DNA of 64,000 nucleotides from Marinomonas spartinae (GCF_900089775.1 NZ_FLOB01000002.1:714976-778975), one strand, 5' to 3'. Shown: positions 29,424 to 39,305, counted from the stretch's first letter. Program-made: numbers and translations. The notes: generated by a model from the sequence alone, not told the origin.

Positions 29424-29753
29424 ATGGCCTTTCTTCTAACCTTCGCTTTTTTCACAAGTTACTATTGATAAATCTTGTAAAAAATAAGTTTTTTCGTGCT
29501 TATTTTGACTGGAAAGATCTTTTCTCTGGGAGAAAAGTGGATTTTGTCTAAAAGAAACCGTTTTTGTATTTTTCATTTTCATTTTTTTTTCTTTTTTTTA
29601 GCTGGCTTTGGTTTCGATCTGTCCTCACACTACGCCAATAAGTGTTGATTTAAAAAAGAAATATTAAAAAATCTAATTTCTGTTATGAATTTATTTAATA
29701 TCTTTTCCTTTTAAGTTAAGTTTTTTTATCTGATCGTATTGAAGGATAATGTC
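29424..29753. other. AT-rich intergenic region, no gene seen
   Basis: About 330 bases between the SulP gene and the second lpxO, with long T-runs (for example near 29584-29600) and no convincing open frame. It resembles the AT-rich gap before the first lpxO in composition, although no clear sequence match was seen. Confidence 0.5.
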
Positions 29754-30653
29754 ATGGGGTTGGCTGTTTTACTGATTTTCATATTGTGTGGAATATATGT
29801 TCAAAATCGTGGGGTTGTACAGCATCAAAGGTTGAAACGGAAAATTACTGATCATTCAAATCTGTTAGCACCGATTAATTGCTTGTTTTACTTGTTTTCA
29901 CGAGTAAAAAAAACGCCTTATATTAGTGTTAATGAGTTCCCCGAGCTTAAAGTAGTCGATGAGAACTGGCAAATGATCCGTGATGAGGCGTTGAAACTTA
30001 ATGAGGCTGCGCAAATTAAAGCCTCTGATGATTTGGATGATTTGGGCTTTAACTCCTTCTTTCGCACGGGGTGGAAGCGTTTTTATTTGAAGTGGTACGG
30101 CACTGATCTAAAGTCCGCTATGGAGCTTTGTCCGAAGACTGTTGCGCTTTTATCGGGTATTCCAAGTGTGAAAGGGGGCATGTTTGCCATGTTGCCGCCT
30201 GGGGCAAGATTGGGTGAGCATAGAGATCCGTATGCTGGGTCTTTTCGTTATCATCTTGGGTTGGTAACCCCTAACTCCGACGATTGCTATATTGTAGTGG
30301 ACGGGGAAAAATACTCATGGCGAGATGGTGAATCCGTTATGTTTGACGAAACCTATATTCATCATGCTGAGAATAAAACAGACCATAATAGGATTGTGCT
30401 TTTTCTCGATGTTAAACGTCCTGTTACTTTCTTTTTAGTTGATTGGTTCAATCAGTTTTTGTCTTATACATTATTGGCGGCTTCCGCGACTAAAAATGTT
30501 AAAGGAGATAAAGTTGGTGTTTTAAATAAAGCATTCCACTATTTGTATAAAGCGCGTAATTGGGTGAGAAAGCTAAAAGGCGTCAATAAACCTCTATACT
30601 ATTTTGTTCAGTATGGTATTTATCTCGGCTTAATTTACCTGTTATTTTTCTAG
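29754..30653 (+). CDS. lpxO: LpxO-type Fe(II)/2-oxoglutarate lipid A hydroxylase, copy 2
   Basis: The protein has about 299 residues and is a close paralogue of the lpxO at 7315-8217 along its whole length. It has the N-terminal membrane anchor, the iron ligands His156 and Asp158 (HRDPYAG) and His203 (HHAENKT), the 2-oxoglutarate Arg, and the hydrophobic C-terminus. It probably 2-hydroxylates a lipid A secondary acyl chain. ATG 29754 is preferred over TTG 29739 because AAGGAT precedes it. Two LpxO copies are known to differ in acyl-chain preference in Pseudomonas aeruginosa; this pair may do the same. Confidence 0.85.
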   Translation: MGLAVLLIFILCGIYVQNRGVVQHQRLKRKITDHSNLLAPINCLFYLFSRVKKTPYISVNEFPELKVVDENWQMIRDEALKLNEAAQIKASDDLDDLGFNSFFRTGWKRFYLKWYGTDLKSAMELCPKTVALLSGIPSVKGGMFAMLPPGARLGEHRDPYAGSFRYHLGLVTPNSDDCYIVVDGEKYSWRDGESVMFDETYIHHAENKTDHNRIVLFLDVKRPVTFFLVDWFNQFLSYTLLAASATKNVKGDKVGVLNKAFHYLYKARNWVRKLKGVNKPLYYFVQYGIYLGLIYLLFF

Positions 30654-30660
30654 TTGTTTG

Positions 30661-30683
30661 GCAAGAGGTTCTAGGCCTCTTGC
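30661..30683 (+). terminator. Terminator between lpxO copy 2 and the DUF2254 gene
   Basis: A perfect 8-bp stem, GCAAGAGG paired with CCTCTTGC, with a 7-base loop, followed by TGTCTTCTTT. It lies just after the lpxO stop and between convergent genes. Confidence 0.6.
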
Positions 30684-30691
30684 TGTCTTCT

Positions 30692-32053
30692 TTATGCTGT
30701 TAATAGCTTGTCTAGGTGTTGCAGCCGATTAGTGATCTCTCTTCTGTCTAAATCGATTAGTGGGCGCTGTTTTAGGCTATGTTCGATCATGCGTTTTTGA
30801 TGGTCGATAAAAGACCAGTGGCTTGAATCGGTTGCCTGCTCTGCAATATGAATCAGTCCCTCTAATTGACGCAAACTGATGGCCAGACAAGTTTGTGAGT
30901 GTTGTCGTATTTGATCAAAGGCAATACTGGCAAGGTTATGGAATGAAGTGACTTTATAGCAAACGCGTTCAAGGTTATCTTCATCACAGGCATAGCCTTT
31001 TGGAAAGGTCTTTTGTGTCATATCACACAAGGTCGCGGTGAGTTTATCCACACAGGCGATGGCGGAATATGGGTCATTAATACCAGGAGAAAGGGCTCTC
31101 AGTGCAATCTCGACAAGTTGATGAATGGCGAATTCAGGGTCTTGTATTGGGGTTCGTTTGGCACCAAAAGTAAAGCATTGGAGAAGGGCTTGTTCGTCTT
31201 CTTTTGATAGGTAGGGAAGATAGCATTTCATGGTTACCATGCGTTTGACCACAAAATCGCCCTGTTTCACAACGATCTCGATATAGCCATCAAGCTTTTT
31301 CATGAGTTTACAAAGGCACGTGTAATTAATGGTTTGAATATAGCCGTACTGGTCACTTTTTATCTGAATGGCATCGGCTAGATTAATGATCTCTTTTTGA
31401 TTGTCTGTTTTGACTGATTCAGTTGTTAGTTGGTTATGCCGACTTTCAGTGTTTTCATCTTCTTTTTGTTGATCAAATATTTTTTCGAGTGTGCGCTGTA
31501 ATTCTAAATGAACATTATCAATGACATTATCTGATTGCAGGTTTTGCGACACATGATGAATAAAATAAATCAGTAGCAGAATACCGAATAGCGTCATGAG
31601 CATGGCACCAGCGATAGTGAGTCCGGGGAGATAATCGCCATTTGCAAAGTGGCCAGTCATACGCACCAGAACAAGGCAGTAGACAAATAGAGCGATAAAT
31701 GTGCCAAGTACCAGTTGGGTGCTGGTATCTTCCATGAAGTTACGAATAAGTCTTGGCCCAAACTGTGACGAAGCAGTGGTCAGCGCCACTATGGTGATGG
31801 AGAAGGTGATACTGACGACGGTCATGATGCTACCAGCTATGCTGGTTAGTAGGCTGCGAGTGATGTCGGCGTCCGCATGGTATAAAAAATGTAGCCAGCG
31901 GACCGAGTGGAGTTCTGAATAGAAGTCAATACATAACAATACTGCGCAACAGGAAATCGTCAGCAATAAAATCAGGCAAGGTGTAAACCAGAAGCTGGTT
32001 TTAACTGTATCGTAGGTTTTTAGTAGCTGCGTATCTTTTATAAATAATGTCAA
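30692..32053 (-). CDS. DUF2254 family integral membrane protein
   Basis: The 453-residue protein has four predicted membrane segments in the first 170 residues. The conserved pattern SIAGSIMTVVSITFSITIVALTTASSQFGPR identifies the DUF2254 family. The long remainder is soluble, with a conserved ALSPGINDPYSAIACVD segment near residue 320. The family has no established function. A small membrane-anchored protein gene lies 59 bases upstream on the same strand and may be in the same transcript. Confidence 0.8.
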   Translation of the reverse strand: MTLFIKDTQLLKTYDTVKTSFWFTPCLILLLTISCCAVLLCIDFYSELHSVRWLHFLYHADADITRSLLTSIAGSIMTVVSITFSITIVALTTASSQFGPRLIRNFMEDTSTQLVLGTFIALFVYCLVLVRMTGHFANGDYLPGLTIAGAMLMTLFGILLLIYFIHHVSQNLQSDNVIDNVHLELQRTLEKIFDQQKEDENTESRHNQLTTESVKTDNQKEIINLADAIQIKSDQYGYIQTINYTCLCKLMKKLDGYIEIVVKQGDFVVKRMVTMKCYLPYLSKEDEQALLQCFTFGAKRTPIQDPEFAIHQLVEIALRALSPGINDPYSAIACVDKLTATLCDMTQKTFPKGYACDEDNLERVCYKVTSFHNLASIAFDQIRQHSQTCLAISLRQLEGLIHIAEQATDSSHWSFIDHQKRMIEHSLKQRPLIDLDRREITNRLQHLDKLLTA

Positions 32054-32112
32054 ATGACACGACCCTGTCTCAAATTTGAATGTATTTTAGCGAATTTGCA
32101 TGTATTAATACG

Positions 32113-32655
32113 CTACTGGCTTTTTTCATTGGGCTCACCTGTTTTTAGGAGTTTCAATAAATCCTCTCGCTCAAGGCTGCCTTTGAGTGCTAGATCAAGT
32201 TGGTACTGGTACTGCTCGTTCCAATTTTTTATTTCAGGGGTGTTGTCTTGGAGTTGCTTGGTTAAATCAGCCATGGAGGCTTTTAGTACTTTTAAGAAGG
32301 CTTGAATATTATCTTCTTGATTGATAAGAATGTTTTTTAATGCTGTAGCGCTGCTGTGTCTTAGGTACAGTTTGAGAATGTCGTTCTCAGCCTTCATGGC
32401 TTGTAGTTTTTCGTTTTGACTGTCGATGGTTTGCTGGAACGTCGCTAACTCTTTAGCAACATCTTTATCCTCTGTTACGCTGCTTTGCTTCGCTTCCTTA
32501 GGGGCAAGAAAGAAAGTGATACCTGCAGAAGTGCCAACGCTAACCAGAAAACAGAGTAAAAAGCCAATAATAAGTTTTCCACTCTTCTTTTTGGTGGGCT
32601 CTTCTAAGGCTGGGGCAGTTTTGTCTTTTTCTTTGTTATTAGTGGATGTCGCCAT
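32113..32655 (-). CDS. Hypothetical membrane-anchored coiled-coil protein
   Basis: The 180-residue protein has a charged, lysine-rich N-terminus, one membrane segment (about 27-50), then a coiled coil (about 63-97) and a helical tail rich in Leu, Gln and Lys. It would be a bitopic inner-membrane protein with most of the chain on the periplasmic side. No family was recognised. It lies upstream of the DUF2254 gene on the same strand. Confidence 0.6.
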   Translation of the reverse strand: MATSTNNKEKDKTAPALEEPTKKKSGKLIIGFLLCFLVSVGTSAGITFFLAPKEAKQSSVTEDKDVAKELATFQQTIDSQNEKLQAMKAENDILKLYLRHSSATALKNILINQEDNIQAFLKVLKASMADLTKQLQDNTPEIKNWNEQYQYQLDLALKGSLEREDLLKLLKTGEPNEKSQ

Positions 32656-32919
32656 CTTAACTCCTACGACTTCTGTTTAGCTACAAAGTCATTCTGTCTG
32701 ATGTTTATTTCTTATTATGTTGCTTTTATACCTCTATAACGGTGCTTTGCACAATTTCTTGAGGTCTGGGCTTTATTCTTGCTCATTCCTATGAACTTTT
32801 GGTGATATAAATAGTGAAATGATGAGTATTCTTTGGGTGAAGGTTTTGTTTTTGTGGCGTGCAACGTAAAATGTGCCAGCTTTGCTTATTAGAATGAATC
32901 CCTTTTTTATAGCTGTTAA

Positions 32920-32969
32920 ATAACCAAGTAAAATAGTCAGGTAAATACTTGATCAAAACAGTAGGTTTT
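32920..32969 (+). promoter_or_regulatory. Two adjacent IscR type 1-like sites before iscR
   Basis: Two 25-base stretches lie head to tail (32920-32944 and 32945-32969). The second closely follows the E. coli type 1 IscR consensus in its left half (ATACTTGA, then A-rich, then CAGT and GG). The first matches in its right half (TAGTCAGGTA). A possible promoter, TTGATC (32949) and TACTAT (32973) with 18-base spacing, overlaps the second site, as expected for autorepression by [2Fe-2S]-IscR. Nothing else was recognised in the gap 32656-33012. Confidence 0.55.
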
Positions 32970-33012
32970 GTGTACTATTTGGTATGAATACACAGTCTTA
33001 ATTGGATAGCTT

Positions 33013-33501
33013 ATGCGCCTGACAACAAAAGGTCGTTATGCTGTAACCGCCATGCTCGATTTGGCGTTACATTCAGACCATGGTCCCGTGTCGTTATCAG
33101 ATATTTCAAATCGGCAAGGCATTTCCCTGTCATACTTAGAGCAGCTTTTTGCCAAGCTTCGAAAGCAATCCTTGGTGTCCAGCGTTAGAGGCCCAGGTGG
33201 CGGCTATCGTTTAAGTCGCTCCTTAGGGGAGATCTTTGTTGCACAAATCGTTGATGCGGTAAATGAGTCCGTTGATGCGACAGGTTGCAAGGGCAAAAGT
33301 GATTGTCAGGGTGGAAATACCTGTTTAACGCATCATCTTTGGTGTGATTTAAGTGATCAAATACACGATTTCTTAAGCCAAATTAGCTTAGAGCAATTGG
33401 TTTTGCGCAATGATGTTCGAGAAGTTGCTCGACGTCAGAATGCCGACAGTATTAAAAATTGTTCTGAGAATGACAAAATTAGTGCCGCTCTTGTTGGCTA
33501 G
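33013..33501 (+). CDS. iscR: Fe-S cluster-responsive regulator IscR (Rrf2 family)
   Basis: The 162-residue protein starts with the Rrf2 winged helix ([20 protein letters not shown]) and has the three IscR cluster cysteines Cys92, Cys98 and Cys104 in [13 protein letters not shown], followed by His107. It senses the cell's Fe-S status and represses the operon when its cluster is loaded. It is first in the iron-sulfur assembly operon, 66 bases before sufB, with two IscR-like sites in front of it. Length and spacing match E. coli IscR (162). Confidence 0.93.
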   Translation: MRLTTKGRYAVTAMLDLALHSDHGPVSLSDISNRQGISLSYLEQLFAKLRKQSLVSSVRGPGGGYRLSRSLGEIFVAQIVDAVNESVDATGCKGKSDCQGGNTCLTHHLWCDLSDQIHDFLSQISLEQLVLRNDVREVARRQNADSIKNCSENDKISAALVG

Positions 33502-33567
33502 GGTAGCGTAGACATTAGTGAATGGTGTGGTAATTCATATCTATTCCGATAAATAGTGAGTGTTAAT

Positions 33568-35004
33568 ATGACTGAGCAGATAGATAAGGCGCTGGCGCGA
33601 GAATACGAAGCCGGGTTTGTGTCTGATGTAGAATCAGAAACCTTTGTGCCTGGTTTGGATGAAGACGTTATCCGCCGTATTTCAGCAATGAAAAATGAGC
33701 CTGAATGGATGCTCGAATGGCGTCTAAGTGCATTTCGTGAGTGGTTAGAAATGGAAGAGCCCGATTGGGCATTGGTGGATTATCCCAAGATCGATTTTCA
33801 ATCCATCTCTTACTATTCCGCTCCAAAGAGTATGCAGGATAAGCCTAAATCTCTAGACGAAGTAGATCCGGAGTTACTGCGTACTTACGAAAAACTTGGG
33901 ATCCCTTTGGTCGAACAGCAGATGTTGGCGGGCGTTGCAGTGGACGCGGTGTTTGACTCTGTGTCTGTGGTTACCACGTTTCGCGAAAAGCTAGAAGAAG
34001 CGGGTGTAATTTTTTGTTCTATTTCTGAGGCGCTGCATAAGTACCCAGATCTTGTTAGAAAATACATTGGTAGTGTCGTGCCGAAAAAAGACAACTACTA
34101 CGCGGCATTGAACTGTGCTGTTTTTACTGATGGCTCTTTTGTCTATATTCCTAAGGGCACGCGTTGTCCAATGGAGTTGTCTACTTACTTCCGTATCAAT
34201 GAGCAGAATACAGGTCAATTCGAGCGTACTTTGATTGTTGCGGATGAGGGCAGTCATGTAAGTTACCTTGAAGGCTGTACTGCGCCACAGCGTGATGAAA
34301 ACCAGTTGCATGCCGCAGTGGTTGAGTTAGTGGCTCTGGATAATGCGGAGATTAAGTATTCCACGGTTCAGAACTGGTATCCAGGGGATGAGAACGGCAA
34401 AGGCGGCATTTATAACTTTGTCACCAAACGCGGTATTTGTCATACCAACGCGAAAATTTCTTGGACTCAGGTCGAGACCGGATCGTCTGTTACTTGGAAG
34501 TACCCAAGCTGTATTCTAAAAGGGGATAACAGTGTAGGAGAGTTTTACTCGGTTGCTTTAACACGGGGTCGCCAACAAGCTGACACCGGTACCAAGATGA
34601 TTCACCTTGGAAAAAATACTAAGTCCACCATCATTTCCAAAGGGATTTCTGCCGGTAGAAGTAATAACAGCTACCGTGGCCTTGTGCGAATGAATCCAGG
34701 TGCCCAAGGGGCGCGTAATTACACTCAATGTGACTCTTTATTGATTGGCGACCAGTGTGGTGCGCACACTTTCCCTTATGTGGAAAGCCGAAATCCATCC
34801 GCTATTGTTGAGCACGAAGCCACCACTTCTAAAGTGAGTGACGAGCAATTATTCTTGTGTCGTCAGCGTGGTCTTGATCCCGAAAAAGCCGTGTCCATGA
34901 TTGTGAATGGCTTCTGTAAGGAAGTATTTAAAGAATTACCCATGGAATTTGCCGTTGAAGCGGGCAAGTTACTAGAAATAAGCCTTGAAGGCTCTGTAGG
35001 TTAA
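33568..35004 (+). CDS. sufB: Fe-S cluster assembly scaffold protein SufB
   Basis: A SufB protein of about 478 residues with the family's conserved C-terminal beta-helix. Conserved segments include [37 protein letters not shown] and [21 protein letters not shown], the last holding the Cys that accepts sulfur or binds the cluster. It forms the SufBC2D scaffold on which Fe-S clusters are assembled. ATG 33568 is preferred, with GTGAG 7 bases upstream; GTG 33556 is the alternative. SufC follows after 13 bases. Confidence 0.93.
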   Translation: MTEQIDKALAREYEAGFVSDVESETFVPGLDEDVIRRISAMKNEPEWMLEWRLSAFREWLEMEEPDWALVDYPKIDFQSISYYSAPKSMQDKPKSLDEVDPELLRTYEKLGIPLVEQQMLAGVAVDAVFDSVSVVTTFREKLEEAGVIFCSISEALHKYPDLVRKYIGSVVPKKDNYYAALNCAVFTDGSFVYIPKGTRCPMELSTYFRINEQNTGQFERTLIVADEGSHVSYLEGCTAPQRDENQLHAAVVELVALDNAEIKYSTVQNWYPGDENGKGGIYNFVTKRGICHTNAKISWTQVETGSSVTWKYPSCILKGDNSVGEFYSVALTRGRQQADTGTKMIHLGKNTKSTIISKGISAGRSNNSYRGLVRMNPGAQGARNYTQCDSLLIGDQCGAHTFPYVESRNPSAIVEHEATTSKVSDEQLFLCRQRGLDPEKAVSMIVNGFCKEVFKELPMEFAVEAGKLLEISLEGSVG

Positions 35005-35017
35005 GGAATTATTAGCG

Positions 35018-35803
35018 ATGTCAAACACAAAGAGTTTGTTGACGATAAAAGATTTACACGCCAGCGTGGAAGAAAAGCAGATTATTAAAGGCTTGAGCTT
35101 AGATGTGAAGCCCGGTGAAGTGCACGCCATTATGGGCCCGAATGGCGCAGGTAAAAGTACCTTAGGTTATGTATTGTCTGGCCGTGATGGTTACCATGTT
35201 GAAAGCGGCAGTGTGGCCCTTGATGGTGATGATTTACTGGCAATGGAAACCGAAGAGCGTGCTCGTGCTGGTTTATTCTTAGCCTTTCAATACCCAGTTG
35301 AAATCCCAGGCGTCAGCAACTTGGAATTCTTGAAGGCGGCGGTTGATGCACAACGACAGGCTCGCGGAGAGGACCCCGTTACCTCAGCAGATTTTTTGAA
35401 AGAAGCCAAAGCCGCTTGTAAACAGGTAAATCTGCCTGTGGCCTTCTTGAAGCGTGGCGTGAACGAAGGGTTTTCCGGCGGCGAGAAAAAGCGTAATGAA
35501 CTCATGCAAATGTTGCTGTTGAAACCAAAGCTTTGCATCTTGGATGAAACCGATTCGGGTTTGGATATCGATGCCCTTCAAGTGGTAGCAGAAGGGGTAA
35601 ATAGCCAGCGCTCTGATGATCGTAGCTTTATTGTTGTAACTCACTATCAGCGTCTTTTGGATTATATTAAACCTGACTTCGTTCATGTTTTGTCAGGTGG
35701 CAAAATTGTCAAGAGTGGCGATGCATCCTTGGCGCTTGAATTAGAGGCGCAAGGTTATGCTTGGCTACAGAATGAGCCAGCTGAAGACGAACTTGAGGGG
35801 TAA
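35018..35803 (+). CDS. sufC: Fe-S cluster assembly ATPase SufC
   Basis: The 261-residue ABC-type ATPase has Walker A GPNGAGKST near residue 41, the SufC-type signature FSGGEKKRNE near 150 and Walker B CILDETDSGLD near 175, plus the switch histidine in VVTHYQR. It powers the SufBC2D complex. It lies between sufB and sufD with spacers of 13 and 3 bases, so translation is closely coupled. Confidence 0.94.
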   Translation: MSNTKSLLTIKDLHASVEEKQIIKGLSLDVKPGEVHAIMGPNGAGKSTLGYVLSGRDGYHVESGSVALDGDDLLAMETEERARAGLFLAFQYPVEIPGVSNLEFLKAAVDAQRQARGEDPVTSADFLKEAKAACKQVNLPVAFLKRGVNEGFSGGEKKRNELMQMLLLKPKLCILDETDSGLDIDALQVVAEGVNSQRSDDRSFIVVTHYQRLLDYIKPDFVHVLSGGKIVKSGDASLALELEAQGYAWLQNEPAEDELEG

Positions 35804-35806
35804 TGC

Positions 35807-37066
35807 ATGAGTGAATGGTTAGAAAGTGCCATTGCTCGAGCGCAAGGTATTAATGATTGGCTTGCTCCAAAACGAGCTGATGCCTTGGATCTCCTTGCCA
35901 ATAGCCAATGGCCAACACGTAAAACAGAAGCATGGCGTTATACACCGCTTCGTCCGGTTGAGCGTTCGCAAGCCAAAGTGTTGACTGATGAGGTCAACTT
36001 GGAGCCGATTGCCATTGCGGATTTGTCGGCCATTGAATTGGTCTTTGTAAACGGGAAATTTGATCCGTCCCAATTAGCCAAAACGCTGCCTGATGGGGTG
36101 TCTATTGCCTTAGGTCGTGATTTGGATTCGGCAAAACAAACAGATGCCTTGAATGCTTTTTCAACTATTAAACCTCAGCGACATCTTTTTGGCTTAGTTA
36201 ACGATGCCTTAGCACAAGATGTGGTGATTGTGACGGTTGCAGAAGGTGTTGAGGTTGCCGAGCCCATCCGTATTAGCTCTTTACTGAGCCAGAGTGCGGA
36301 GTCTCATACACGAGTTCAGGTGTCATTGGGTGCTGGAGCTCGATTAACGGTGATTGAAGATGTGCAGGCCCAAGGTGAAAGCTTAAACACGGCATTTGTT
36401 GAGTACAATGTCGCCGCAAAGGCATATTTAGAGCATTACCGATTTGCTTTGCAGACAGGAACCAATGTTGCCATCGGAGGGAGTCATTTTAACCTGCATG
36501 ACCATGCCAAAATGCACAGCTCGATTGTTGCTTTTGGTAGTGATTTATCGCGTTTAGACACGGATATTATTCATGCGGGCGAGTATGCGGACGCTAAGCT
36601 CAATGCCATGTATTTGCTGGATAATAAAGAGCTTTTTGATCTTCATGCTACTGTCGAACATGCCATGGCGAACGGTACAACACAAGAAAACGTCCGTGGT
36701 ATTGTCGCAGATCGTGCTCGTGCGGTATTTAATGGCCGTATTCATATTCACCGAGATGCGCAGAAAACGTCGGCGGAACTGAATAATCGTAATCTGTTGA
36801 TGTCGGACAAAGCAGAAATCAATACCAAACCGGAGCTAGAGATTTACGCAGACGACGTGAAGTGTGCTCACGGTGCCACGGTTGCAGAGATCGACAAGCA
36901 AGCACTTTATTACTTGGAAACTCGTGGTATAAGTCGCTCCAAAGCGCAAGTGATGCTCAACTTTGGTTTTATTAATGAGTTGATAGATTTAATGCCAAAT
37001 GCGGCGTTAGCGGAATGGGTTCGCCCGATTATTCGTGAACGTTTTGCGCAAATGGATGTGGAATAA
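35807..37066 (+). CDS. sufD: Fe-S cluster assembly protein SufD
   Basis: The 419-residue SufD has an N-terminal helical part (APKRADALDLLANSQWPTRKTEAWRYTPL) and a C-terminal beta-helix. The conserved DVKCAHGATVAEIDKQALYYLETRG carries the His that with SufB Cys forms the cluster site. It pairs with SufB and recruits SufC. Length is close to E. coli SufD (423). It starts 3 bases after sufC. Confidence 0.93.
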   Translation: MSEWLESAIARAQGINDWLAPKRADALDLLANSQWPTRKTEAWRYTPLRPVERSQAKVLTDEVNLEPIAIADLSAIELVFVNGKFDPSQLAKTLPDGVSIALGRDLDSAKQTDALNAFSTIKPQRHLFGLVNDALAQDVVIVTVAEGVEVAEPIRISSLLSQSAESHTRVQVSLGAGARLTVIEDVQAQGESLNTAFVEYNVAAKAYLEHYRFALQTGTNVAIGGSHFNLHDHAKMHSSIVAFGSDLSRLDTDIIHAGEYADAKLNAMYLLDNKELFDLHATVEHAMANGTTQENVRGIVADRARAVFNGRIHIHRDAQKTSAELNNRNLLMSDKAEINTKPELEIYADDVKCAHGATVAEIDKQALYYLETRGISRSKAQVMLNFGFINELIDLMPNAALAEWVRPIIRERFAQMDVE

Positions 37067-37074
37067 GCGAGAAA

Positions 37075-38295
37075 ATGATGAGTTTTGATGTAGCAGCTAT
37101 TCGTGAGCAGTTTCCCATATTAAAACGTGAAATTGATGGTAATCCACTTATTTATCTCGATAACGCGGCCACGACACAAAAACCGCAGTGTGTGATCGAC
37201 GCTTTGGTGGAGTATTACACGACCTGTAACTCCAATGTGCATCGTGGTGCCCATCGACTTGCGGATGAAGCAACGCGCCATTTTGAAGCGGCGCGAGACA
37301 TCGTAAAAGACTTTATCAATGCGCCAAAGCGCGAAGAAGTAATTTGGACGACGGGCACTACTGAAGGCATTAATATCGTTGCTAACGGTTTGGCTGCTTT
37401 GTTGTCTGCTGGTGATGAAGTGATCGCGACGGGAATGGAACATCATGCCAATCTAGTGACTTGGCAGCAGGCATGTAAAGCCTCTGGTGCGACTTTGAAA
37501 ACGGTGCCGGTACTTGAGTCTGGTGAGTTGGATCTAGATGCTTACCAGGCGCTGCTAAGCGCACATACTAAGTTCGTCGCTTTCCCCCATGTATCGAATG
37601 CATTAGGTACGGTCAATCCTATTAAAGAGATGACTGCTAAAGCTAAGCAGTTCGGGGCGTTGGTTTTAGTGGACGGTGCGCAAGGTGCTGCCCACCGTAA
37701 GATCGATGTACAAGAAATTGGTTGTGATTTTTATGCGTTTTCAGGGCATAAAATTTATGGACCAATGGGTATTGGTGCCTTGTGGGGTAAGGAGTCTGTT
37801 CTTGCTGAGTGGCCTGTTTGGCGTACTGGTGGTGAGATGATTTCTACTGTGACGTTGCAAGACGCGACGTGGAATGTGTTGCCTTATCGTTTTGAAGCGG
37901 GCACGCCAAATGTGGGTGATGCTATTGCTATGGGCGAAGCCATCCGTTGGTTAAGTGCGTTGGATAGAGAAGCGGTAGAGGCTCATGAAAAAGCCTTGTT
38001 AGATCACGCGACGGCACTTGCTGAACAGTTTGAAGGTCTGACCATTATAGGTAAAGCGAGAGACAAAGCTGGAGTGTTGAGCTTTGTGATGGATCACGGG
38101 CATCCAGCGGATATCGGCTTTTTGCTGGATCGACAAGGTATCGCCGTGCGAACGGGCGATCATTGTGCTCAGCCTTTAATGGCGCGTTTTAATGTGCCTG
38201 GTACGGCAAGAGTGTCGTTCTCGATTTATAATACATTAGAAGAAGTTGATGCCTTATTTGCTGCGCTGAAAAAAGTGCGCAGCATGTTGGCTTAG
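37075..38295 (+). CDS. sufS: Cysteine desulfurase SufS
   Basis: The 406-residue PLP enzyme of the group II (SufS/CsdA) class has the same length as E. coli SufS. The PLP lysine lies in AFSGHKIYGPMGIG (near residue 226) and the catalytic cysteine in VRTGDHCAQPLM (near 364). The His in GMEHHANLV also fits. It takes sulfur from cysteine and passes it to SufE. A start at 37078 (second ATG) is equally possible. Eight bases separate it from sufD. Confidence 0.93.
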   Translation: MMSFDVAAIREQFPILKREIDGNPLIYLDNAATTQKPQCVIDALVEYYTTCNSNVHRGAHRLADEATRHFEAARDIVKDFINAPKREEVIWTTGTTEGINIVANGLAALLSAGDEVIATGMEHHANLVTWQQACKASGATLKTVPVLESGELDLDAYQALLSAHTKFVAFPHVSNALGTVNPIKEMTAKAKQFGALVLVDGAQGAAHRKIDVQEIGCDFYAFSGHKIYGPMGIGALWGKESVLAEWPVWRTGGEMISTVTLQDATWNVLPYRFEAGTPNVGDAIAMGEAIRWLSALDREAVEAHEKALLDHATALAEQFEGLTIIGKARDKAGVLSFVMDHGHPADIGFLLDRQGIAVRTGDHCAQPLMARFNVPGTARVSFSIYNTLEEVDALFAALKKVRSMLA

Positions 38296-38304
38296 GAGGG
38301 TGTG

Positions 38305-38655
38305 ATGACAGCAACTACCTTTGATCCTGTCTCTAGCGTGTCTTTAACCGCTTCAGCGCAGAAATATTTTGCCTCTAAATTGGCTAAGCAGCCTGGTAAG
38401 TTGATTCGATTGAGCACGAAAGAAAGTGGCTGTACTGGCTTTTCTTATGTGTTGGACATTGTCGAAGGGGCATCTGATAGCGATGATGTGCTGACCTTTG
38501 GTGATGTGATTTTTGCTGTGGATTCAGAATCCGCTCAAATGCTTAGAGGGACAGAAATTGACTTGGTTCGTGAAGGTGTGAACGAAGTTGTTAAATTTAA
38601 TAATCCAAACGTTGTGGCTGAGTGCGGCTGTGGCGAAAGCTTCAGTGTGAGCTAA
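38305..38655 (+). CDS. sufA: HesB/IscA-type Fe-S carrier (SufA-like)
   Basis: The protein has about 116 residues and the A-type carrier cysteines Cys43 in ESGCTGFSYVLDI, and Cys107 and Cys109 in ECGCGESF. It receives clusters from the SufBCD scaffold and delivers them to apo-proteins. ATG 38305 follows a strong AGGAGGG. Sequence does not decide between SufA and IscA naming; its place in a suf operon favours SufA. Confidence 0.85.
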   Translation: MTATTFDPVSSVSLTASAQKYFASKLAKQPGKLIRLSTKESGCTGFSYVLDIVEGASDSDDVLTFGDVIFAVDSESAQMLRGTEIDLVREGVNEVVKFNNPNVVAECGCGESFSVS

Positions 38656-38658
38656 TAC

Positions 38659-39189
38659 ATGCAGAAAATGGTAGTAACCCAGCGAGCTTGTCCAGCACGT
38701 AGAGTACCCAGCGGTGATTCGGTTAGTATTCCAGAAGGGCAATTTATTACAATCAATCAAAGTCTAGGTGGCAACTATACCGTCACTTGGCAGGGTAATA
38801 TGTTGCGTATTGATGGAACCGATGCCGAGGCCATTGGGCAACAGCCAGAAGTGCTTGAGTTTGATGATCTCGGCACGGATCAGATTAGTGAAGATCAGGT
38901 TTGGCAAGCTTTGGATACCATATATGATCCTGAGATACCCATCAGTCTGGTGTCTCTGGGGTTGGTATATAAGGTTGAACTGGATCAACAAAATAAAAGG
39001 GTTTTGATTGATATGACGCTAACGGCACCGGGTTGTGGTATGGGGCCTGTGTTGGTGGGCGATGTGGAATACCGTGTTGCCAAAGTGCCGAACGTCGAAG
39101 CGGTTAAAGTGGATTTAGTGTTCGATCCGCCTTGGTCGCGAGAGATGATGAGTGAAGAAGCGCAACTAGAAGCGGGTCTCTTCTTCTAA
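38659..39189 (+). CDS. sufT: Fe-S assembly protein SufT (DUF59/MIP18 family)
   Basis: The 176-residue protein has a C-terminal DUF59 domain (about 85-170) with the family pattern YDPEIPISLVSLGLVYKV and the cysteine segment TLTAPGCGMGPVLVGDVE. The N-terminal half (1-75), with GDSVSIPEGQFITINQSLGG, matches the extended SufT form found in suf operons. SufT helps in Fe-S cluster maturation, possibly as a carrier or targeting factor. It starts 3 bases after the A-type carrier. Confidence 0.88.
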   Translation: MQKMVVTQRACPARRVPSGDSVSIPEGQFITINQSLGGNYTVTWQGNMLRIDGTDAEAIGQQPEVLEFDDLGTDQISEDQVWQALDTIYDPEIPISLVSLGLVYKVELDQQNKRVLIDMTLTAPGCGMGPVLVGDVEYRVAKVPNVEAVKVDLVFDPPWSREMMSEEAQLEAGLFF

Positions 39190-39239
39190 TAGCTTTCTCT
39201 TGATCGCTTCGGTCGACGATTAAAATCTAATACAATAAG

Positions 39240-39274
39240 AAACGGCCTTGGATATTGCTAAGCGCCGTTTTTGC
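39240..39274 (+). terminator. Possible terminator or attenuator between sufT and sufE
   Basis: AAACGGC and GCCGTTT form a 7-bp stem with a 17-base loop, followed by TTGCTTTT. It may reduce transcription into sufE and iscS. Confidence 0.4.
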
Positions 39275-39305
39275 TTTTATGGCCTTGATAAAAAAGAGGG
39301 GAGTC

